A stretch of DNA of 64,000 nt. Origin: Pyrrhosoma nymphula. Lineage: Eukaryota > Arthropoda > Insecta > Odonata > Coenagrionidae. This document shows, piece after piece, positions 57,040 through 64,000 of this stretch. Where the stretch lies: assembly GCA_963573305.1 (NCBI GenBank), contig OY754339.1:11331941-11395940 (forward strand), read 5' to 3'. Position numbers and translations under genes: made by a program. Position 1 is the first letter of the stretch, and the number at the start of each line of letters is the position of its first letter. Under the pieces are notes generated by a model. The model was not told where the DNA came from. It was given only the letters and a program-made list of their open reading frames with translations, and ran no database searches.

Positions 57040-58130
57040 AACATTAAGATGGAGACTGTCCACTCATATACTGTTTTTGTATGATAGACATTACAACCAT
57101 CCTTTTCGGGTTCGGCTCTAACTGACCGAAAACAAGAAGTAGCTATCGACGGCATTTGTTCCAACATGTACCCGACGTACCGCAAGGAAGTGTGATCGGC
57201 CCCCAATTGTTCCTCATTTATATAAACGAAATAAAAACTCTGAGTAAATAGCAATGGGTTGTTGCGGATGATGCGGTCATCTATTGAGAAATCACCAAAA
57301 GTGCAGACTTAGAAGTTCTCTCATCGCCGGCCTCGGTGGCGGCGGGGTAGAATCCTCACCTGATAATCCGAAGTTCGTGGCTCAAATCCCGCCTGAGTGG
57401 GTTTTCTTCCACTCTGGTCATGGATGCATAGCCTTAACTTCACTCTAAAAATAAAGGCTTCATTATTATTAACAGACCTCAACTGCGTTAACTCTTGGTG
57501 TCTTGAGAGTAGATGAAACTTAACCTCAGCAAATGCGCTGTAGTACACTTCTTGCGAAAGAAAAACGCTATATCTATGAATTAGGAGGGGTAAATAAAAA
57601 GGTGTCAGATGAAGTCATATACCAGAAAATTACCATAACTTCAGACATAGCGTGGGGGTTACACAAACGAAACATGTGCGGCACTGTATTACAAAACTAG
57701 GATATATCAAGCGAATAGTAGGAAGGTTCTCCGATGAAAAAGTGAAAGAGAAATTCTACTTTTCTCTGGTTAGGTCACATCTAGAGTACGCCACGAGCAT
57801 TTGGAACCCTGCACCGAAAGATTTCACTATCGAAGTAAATAAAATATAAAGCAAAGCCCCAAGTTTAGTTAAACCCTACTACGAGCGAACAGGAAGTGTT
57901 ACAGATAGAAGGACTAGGTTTGGGGCCGTTAGACTCGGAGGTAATGCACTAGGCTTAGATTACTTGAAAAACTCAGATCAGGAGAGTTTCAGTGGGACAC
58001 AGAGAATATTATTTTGACCCCGGACTACATTTTGAGAACTAATAGAAGCGACAAAATAAGAGAGATACACTGCCGAAATGATAGGGACAAAAAACCCTTC
58101 TTTCCACGCACCATTAGTGATTATTAAAAA
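57040..58130 (+). pseudogene. CR1/jockey-like reverse transcriptase, interrupted by a SINE
   Basis: The longest RT relic here. In order: RKQEVAIDGICSN; VPDVPQGSVIGPQLFLIYIN with EI (RT motif around PQGSVLGPLLFLIYIND); VVADDAVIY, which is the catalytic box with VADD in place of the usual YADD/FADD; ADLEVL, then after the SINE DLNCVNSWCLESR, KLNLSKCAVVHFLRKKN; later FSDEKVKEKFYFSLVRSHLE and YATSIWNPAP; then RTRFGAVRLGG, IILTPDYI, RSDKIREIHC. Several frameshifts and stops (for example before GSVIG and within ESR/KLN) show it is dead. The two aspartates of the catalytic box survive. Confidence 0.85.
57328..57471 (+). repeat. tRNA-derived SINE inserted in the RT gene
   Basis: Begins gccggcctcggtggcggcgg (A-box-like), with B-box-like ggctcaaatcc at about 57383. 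The body is shared with the copy at 50870-51012, and it ends in an attattatt tail. Removing it rejoins the RT reading (ADLEVL to QTDLNCVNSW), which fixes its boundaries to within a few bases. No clear target duplication is seen. Confidence 0.75.
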
Positions 58131-58149
58131 CCAGCATAACACTAGCACA

Positions 58150-58320
58150 TTCCTTCTCTTAAGAGTATCTTGTACCACATTCACCCAAGAATTTCTCGGT
58201 CTACCATTTCCTCTCATACCATTCACTCTTCTATAATATATAAGCTTCGTTTTTCGACTATCATCCATTCTCTTGACACAGCCAAACCAACGAAGCACGC
58301 TCCTTATATAAATGTCTTAT
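58150..58320 (-). pseudogene. RTE/L2-like retrotransposon C-terminal fragment
   Basis: The minus strand reads LRWFGCVKRMDDSRKTKLIY, then VNGMRGNGRPRNSWVNVVQD and TLKRRNV. It is the same block as at 23540-23790 and lies end to end with the forward CR1-like element, joined near 58130. Confidence 0.8.
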
Positions 58321-58835
58321 AGCGGAGCATCCATAACACATTTTTTTATCATCCACTCATTTCTAACCCTATCACATCTACTTTTACCGAAAACACTTCA
58401 CAGATACCTCATATCCACTGAACTTAGCTAACTCTTACGTTTATGCTCGTTTACAAAAGTTTCGCTACCTTAAAATGAAGTAGGGAAGAGCGCACTTTTG
58501 TTCAAAGCAATTTCTGCTTTCCTAGACAAACATTCACTCCTTGATAAACTCCACATAATACTTACGACTTTCTTTCCCCCATTCACATGCCTTTTCATCT
58601 CTTTATCTGCTCTTCCACCAAAGGTTTAAACACCCGTTAAATTTATGCCCAGCCACGGAAGCTGAGGGGTACGAAAACAATGTTTACATTTAGGAGAAAG
58701 TAGGTATAGTAGCTAAGACATTAGAAAGCGAAGAGCATTAGCGAGATAAGCGTATAGCAATAGGCGGGAGCTAATGACGGGGACCTTGGGAAACAATGTA
58801 AAGAAGAGGTTTGTGAAAAGCTTAAAATAGCGTAG
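58321..58835. other. No gene; likely antisense LINE continuation then unassigned
   Basis: Pyrimidine-rich words to about 58620 look like the antisense of purine-rich RTE coding sequence, but no block is clear enough to call. Confidence 0.35.
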
Positions 58836-59230
58836 TATGTAGTGAGTGTAGCTTAATATGGGGTGGAAACGTGGGCTCGAAAAAAGGAGTATGAGGATAG
58901 GTTTCAGGCGTTTGAGATGTGTGTGTGGAGGAGAATGGAGAAAGTTCAGTGGACGGAAAGAAATACGAACGTGGAAGTGATAGGTATTATGGGTGAGTAG
59001 AGAGTTTCTGGAGGAGGTTAGAACGAGGATACATTTGCTCTTACGCTTTGTAGAGTTTGGCAGAGGTTATGAGGAGGGAATGGTTGGTGAAGGCCAAGAT
59101 AGAGGAGAGGGTATTGGGTTAGCGGCGGAGGGGAAGGAAGAGAATAATAGGTTTTATGGAGAGAATGAAGACGTATGATGGGATGAAGAAAAGTTTAGGT
59201 ACAGGGGTCTTCGCCTGTAATGATGTAAAG
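58836..59230 (+). pseudogene. RTE-like retrotransposon fragment
   Basis: Forward reading gives QAFEMCVWRRMEKVQWTERN, TNVEVIGIMGE and a broken remainder, parallel to QAFEMWVWRRMEKVRWTERK at 7.7 kb. It ends with gtcttcgcctgtaatgatgt, the shared 3' terminus. Confidence 0.8.
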
Positions 59231-59332
59231 GATTTCTACTCTCTTAGATATAAAATTACCTTTAGCGGTAGGTTACCTTGATAATAATATTGAAAAAATT
59301 AGCCATAACCCCGAAACACTGTTTGTGTGTAC

Positions 59333-59686
59333 CAGGGGTCTCCAAAGTACGGCCCGCGGGCCAAATCTGGCCCACAAGATGATTTTATCCGGCCCGTAGA
59401 AGAATTACGCGGAAATGCGCCGCATAATTGTTGCTTGGATGGTCGCTACTCATGAGTAAATAGAGTTTCAAAATTTAAATCTCAGTTTAATAAGATTTTA
59501 AAAGCACAAACAAATTAGCATCATTCATTTTAGTGGTTTTGAAATGAAAATATGAGAAGTTAATGAAATTTTCTGATTTCGATAAAACTCACATTTGGAG
59601 TTTCCTATTTTTTTTTTGTTACGACCCGTTGAAAAGTGTTCAAGTACCCATTGTGGCCCTCGTTACGATAAGTTTGGAGACCCCTG
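59333..59686. mobile_element. Non-autonomous hAT MITE, 354 bp
   Basis: Begins caggggtctccaaagtacgg and cccgcgggccaaatctggcc; the right end, reversed, begins caggggtctccaaact. The GGCCCGCGGGCC-rich left end is a familiar hAT feature. Terminal inverted repeats are about 14 bp. Flanking octamers (gtgtgtac and gatatata) do not match, so the target duplication is lost or the ends are slightly misplaced. No coding capacity. Confidence 0.8.
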
Positions 59687-60435
59687 GATATATAACAAAT
59701 TAGCGAAAGATTTAAACCCACGTCAGATGCTAGTGGGCAAATACCTGCTCCATCGATCTCAATCACTTCGGCTGCATTCTCTGCACGTCCTCCATCATAT
59801 TCCTTCCCTTCCCCATCATCTCCAACACTACCTCGTTTGCCTTCCTCGCTGCCTACTTTACCAACTCCATCCTACGTAGAAACCGCATCTGCAAAACGCT
59901 CTCTGGAATGAATGAGTCTCCTAAACGTATACGAAACGCACAGCATCCACATTTCAACCTGAGATAGATATCCTTTCTCCTCAATTTATTTCCTCCTTCG
60001 ACGTCAGAAGATGAATGAACTTTTAGTTACATTTATATAATTGCTGTGCCCCGGATAAACTAGATTTATAGGGCATTAAACGTGAAATGGCCCAATGATT
60101 GAATAGATCCTACGTCTCGCTCTAGCGAAAAATTAAGAAAAGAGATCGAGATGGTAGAAAAGGCATGCAGTAGACCTTTAGTAGGTTATTTGGAAGAGAC
60201 GACCGGCAGCTGAAGCCATTTGCGTCATCAAGGATAGGTGAATTGGTGGGTAAGTAACGGTAGGTTTTATGGAGAATGGAGAAAGGGTGAAAACAAACCC
60301 AGCGTTGGAATTACCTTGTTTTCAACGATGAAAGGCGGCAAGGTGGTCCATAGTTTAATGTCTCATCCCACCGACGAGACGTAGCACTGCACTTGAAGTT
60401 ACAAAGTGCCCAATTTGGCCTGGCTATTACATTGC
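59687..60435. other. No gene recognised
   Basis: The stretch 59730-59960 is pyrimidine-rich and may be antisense of RTE-like sequence, but no block is clear. The rest is unassigned. Confidence 0.35.
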
Positions 60436-60530
60436 AATATCTTTAGCCTTTGCCGGAATTCGAACCCGGACAAACGAGTTGGAAGACCAGAACTCTGTCC
60501 ACGGTCTCTTTTTAGCTAACTCCCATTTTC
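60436..60530 (-). repeat. tRNA-like sequence (SINE head or tRNA pseudogene)
   Basis: The minus strand has gagttagctaaaaagagacc, then cagagttctggtcttccaac and tcgtttgtccgggttcgaat followed by tccggcaaagg. The T arm (ccggGTTCGAATtccgg) with B box is nearly perfect. The acceptor and D arms are uncertain. Confidence 0.45.
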
Positions 60531-60999
60531 CATTCATTATTTACTATGGAGGGTCATGCGTTCGTGTTGGTTAAAGATTAATAAACAAATAATCAAGAGT
60601 GTTCTTAGCAAAGTATTGGAATATCGATGGTAGAGGTAGATTTTCACATCTTTGAATCAATTCATCCATAACTGCCCGGTTTCAATCAAAACTAGTAAGC
60701 TATGATAGTTCCCAAATCAATTTCCTATTTTTTCGAAACAAAAGTTCTTATCGGCAAGCATGCTCTCCAACCACGGATAATGCGCTACAATTGAGTAACA
60801 GAGGAAACGATGCTGACGTGAATATTACACTTACAGTTACCAGCGTCGTTACCACCACTTCATACTGAAGTATGTACCGTACACAGTACACTTGGAAAGA
60901 GCCCGAAAAATGAGTTCTACCTGTGAACCAAAGGCAACGATCCGCATACCTTAACCCCTTTCACGACTGCACCGCTCCAAAACACTCCACACCATCCAA
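60531..60999. other. No gene seen
   Basis: Unassigned; a short imperfect palindrome (gtatgtaccgtacacagtac) lies at about 60868. Confidence 0.4.
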
Positions 61000-61300
61000 A
61001 GGCGCTGGGTGTCACCCGTCAGAAACCACTCGGCTTCCTTATCACGATTAGGAGGAGGGGAACCGTGCCCTTTTGAGCGTGGAGGTGGAATGGGATTGTA
61101 GGGGGGAGGGGAGGAGGGGAGAGGAAAGGACTGGCTGGAGTGATGGACCACAGCGGCGGCGGAGTGATTTATTGGAGGCGCTTCTCGCTACCTGTTGAGT
61201 CGCCTTGGAGACCACGCCAGGTTCCACACAGTTTGTGTGTTTATACACCACGCCCCCCCCCCGCCCCCCATGCCTTCGACTGCATTGCTGGGTGGGTAGA
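61000..61300. promoter_or_regulatory. GC-rich island with poly-G and poly-C runs
   Basis: Contains gggggaggggaggaggggag near 61100 and a C run at 61253-61270. Frames of 103-124 codons on both strands lack motifs. Function unknown. Confidence 0.35.
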
Positions 61301-63589
61301 CTTCGTATTAGCGCCTCGTACCAGATTTTACAAATCCTGTGCAGGCAGTTAGTTATTAGAAGCTTCCCAATAGTTTTAAAGCGCCAATCACTTCGCAACA
61401 CAACAGCGCACTTGTCTTCCATTTTCCATAGACCCTGCGTAGTCAGTACCGCACTTGAAAGCAGACTGGGAGCAGAGTTGATGTGCGCAAAACAAAATAA
61501 GAACGTCGATAATTGAATCCACGATAGTTTTTTTTGTGCTTCTTTTCCGCAAAGGCAACAAACATGGGTATAGTTTTAAATTACTCTGTGTTAGAAGCTT
61601 ACGCTCATCAGTGTCCATTTTGAATGTATTCAACAACTTTAAACAAAACATTCGACCACGACTGTTGTGCACCCACAGAATGCTACATGCTGGTAGGTTA
61701 CTAAACATTTCGTCAGCGTTCAACGTTCCATTCAACGTCATTCGTGTGTTTCGCTAAAGTGCGCTGATGTGTTCCGATGTACGCTTACTTCAGCACCTTG
61801 AATGGAAAGCTCCCATTGTACACCGAGAATAAAATACGAGATATCTAAATATAGAAAACAAAATAGCAGTATAGTAGTAGCGAAACATGGGTTGCAGTAG
61901 CACATATATTTTATTTCCTTGGGCATCAGATACTAAGAAGTACTAAGAAGCTCCCTCCACTACGCTAGTATTAAGTCTTTAAGCCATAAATTTAACGCTC
62001 TGATCTACTGACCAGATGATGATAGAGATCTTTTTGAAGGGCATTATTTGAGGAGGAGCCTACGAGACGCATCAGTCCACCGGAAGTTCTCAAAAATGGC
62101 CATGGCGCATTATATTTGTGACTGATCCATGTCGTTAAACCTGTGACACGCCTCATTCAACATTCTAATGGCAAACGGGCTTATCGTCCCATCGATCCGG
62201 CAATGGGAATTTCATCAATATTCTACTCAGCATCAGTCTTTCCTCATTCGGGGACTAATCACGACTCAGATATTCATCACATTCGACATATTAGGAAAGA
62301 GGAAGACAGTAAGAGTGAATTCAGTATTATTATTCAAATAGAACTTTATGTGGAGCGCAATATCTTAGAAAAAACACTATGTAGATAACCCGAATTCCAA
62401 TTCCATCCAGGCAGGCCCATGGGGTTAGGCAGTGGTCTAGGAATCGCCGAATCTAAACGGTAAAGGAGGACTATATTAGTTAGAAACGGTAAATCAGGAG
62501 TTGTAAGGACGTACCAAAAGGTTATAGGATGGACATTTTCAATGATAAAACTAGAATTTAATGAAATAAAAGTGTAAATATAATATTATGGTTGCATCGA
62601 TGCGTTAGATTCCTTTCGCTTCCATTTTAGTGGGTACTCCTCTTCTAGGATACACCTAGTCACTGTGCGACAGTAGTCTTCCAGCACACGTTCCATCAAC
62701 CACTATATTTCCGTTGAATGGGTTATTAATTTAAACCTATAACTATGAGATTTTTTTATATTAAATTCATTTTCATGAGCAAAAATTAATGATATGTGAA
62801 GTTTTCAATTCAAAGTCAAGTTTTTTATTCAAGCCCTCACGCCAATCGTAAGATGAAGATATTTCGCACTTGTTGGGGAAATTTGCATTGAATTAAAGTA
62901 GCGTAAAATTTCGATAAATGGAGCAAATGGACACAGTACGTATGCCATGAGAATCGGATCGCCTTTTGGTGGTTTATTCCACTTAACTAATCCATGAACA
63001 CCACAAAATGAAATAAAGGTGTTACAGGCCTTCTTCGCATCAATTTACCTTCTCCATTAATTATAAGATATAAAACTGCCTCCATAATAAAGAATTAAAA
63101 ACTCAAGATAATTTAATCCGCACTATTTAATAAAAGAAAGTGAACAATTTTAAAGGTTTTTCATTCTTTATTATGGAGACAATAATATTCCACTAAGTGA
63201 CACCATGGACGTTAGCTGATATAAAATTGTGATGCAAAGTTACCGACTGCAGGGGATAACCTGCATTACCAGTGAAAATATTCTTAGATCATTAAGACAA
63301 TATTGAAACCAAGAGTCAGTTAAAAATTATGGTTTTATGATATTACACCATTGCTACGAATAAATTTGATTCCAGAATGATGAACGGTGGTATGTTTCGT
63401 CCTTTTCTTTTAAAATTAAGTCCCGAAAATTGATGCACTGACCCATTACTCTAAGGTACGTATGCAAATTTTATCGATATAGTAGCCGGCCCGACCGGAA
63501 TCATCCCTGGTAACAATAGATTGAACTGGTTCAAGGAGCGAGTCTTTCAATAGCTTTCGAGACCAGCGAGTCTCTGCAGAGAAAAGAAA
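61301..63589. other. No gene recognised
   Basis: A 117-codon reverse frame at 61388-61741 has an ATG and even composition but no motif. The phrase tagtagtagcgaaacatgg at about 61873 matches one near 6702. Remaining sequence is AT-rich. Confidence 0.35.
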
Positions 63590-64000
63590 TGTCCACGCCG
63601 AGGCTTGAGGCAGACGGAGCGACGTCACCGCTGAGCCCTCATAGCTGGGCATCGTAGTAGTAGGTCTAACATGCAGTCCATCAGCCGCTCATTGAGTTCC
63701 TGGAGCAAAAGGGAGATTGATATCGCTCTCCACGGGTGAATGAGGTCTTCATCTAGAATGGGCGCGGCGACCGCGGTGGGGACCATCAATTCTCGCCCGT
63801 CTTGCCCGGAGGGTGCGCCAGCCGACCAAGCAACTCCTTGCGAGCATAGCAAACACGGAGGAGGGAGGGCCCGCCCCATTTGCCCACACAGACGAGCACA
63901 AGCTTTTCCAATCTTCGCTCTGTAGCTGGTGGGACTGTGGACATTGCCTCATCCATAATCTCTCCCCAGCCTCGTTTCCATTCCCAGCATCTCACCGCGG
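63590..64000. promoter_or_regulatory. GC/CpG-rich block at the window edge, possible exon
   Basis: Composition rises to the window end. Overlapping reverse frames (63625-63879, 84 codons; 63786-63995, 69 codons, running toward the edge) and a forward frame of 61 codons coexist. The reverse frame contains HPWRAISISLLLQELNERLM, which looks helical but matches nothing I recognise. The feature may continue beyond the window. Confidence 0.3.

Noticed and set aside
61388..61741. 117-codon minus-strand frame
   Set aside because: No recognisable domain; overlaps other frames; no supporting signals.

Overview
This window looks like intergenic or intronic DNA from an invertebrate animal, most likely an arthropod and probably an insect. 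It is AT-rich and contains no bacterial-type operons and no long intact gene. It is littered with short, decayed copies of transposable elements typical of arthropod genomes: two groups of non-LTR retrotransposons, a mariner 3' end, non-autonomous hAT elements and tRNA-derived SINE-like pieces. The assignment to arthropods is an inference from the repeat content; no species can be named.

Layout. 1-17 kb: mostly unassigned AT-rich sequence with several GC- and CpG-rich islands, one reverse-strand RTE-like fragment (about 7.5-8.0 kb) and small tandem repeats. 17.3-18.3 kb: a forward RTE-like fragment sits inside an older CR1/jockey-like fragment. 20.15-20.91 kb: a large inverted repeat with a perfect 68-bp palindromic core carrying hammerhead-ribozyme-like motifs. 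23-28 kb: RTE-like pieces, a small foldback element, a mariner 3' end, and a nearly frame-intact pseudogene of a repetitive arthropod protein family. 28-42 kb: a 103-bp minisatellite, tRNA-like pieces, four RTE-like fragments and a second hammerhead-like motif. 42.9-44.4 kb: a CpG-rich promoter-like island, then an eight-motif nested inverted array, then a CR1-like fragment. 45.4-46.6 kb: the best candidate for host transcription, with a CRE-like site, an ATG in good context and three good splice signals. 46.6-52.6 kb: reverse-transcriptase relics, a MITE-like foldback, a 731-bp hAT element with a near-perfect target duplication, a SINE and an inverted pair of tRNA-like sequences. 54.5-55.3 kb: an exact 78-bp direct repeat 760 bp apart. 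57-59.7 kb: a CR1-like reverse transcriptase split by a SINE, more RTE-like pieces and a 354-bp hAT MITE. 60-64 kb: mostly unassigned.

No functional pathway can be read from this window. The retroelement coding pieces are truncated and broken by stops and frameshifts. The most interesting signals are structural: inverted repeats at several scales, possible ribozyme remnants, and an ordered array of inverted motifs beside a promoter-like island. All family assignments come from reading the translations by eye; no database search was run.
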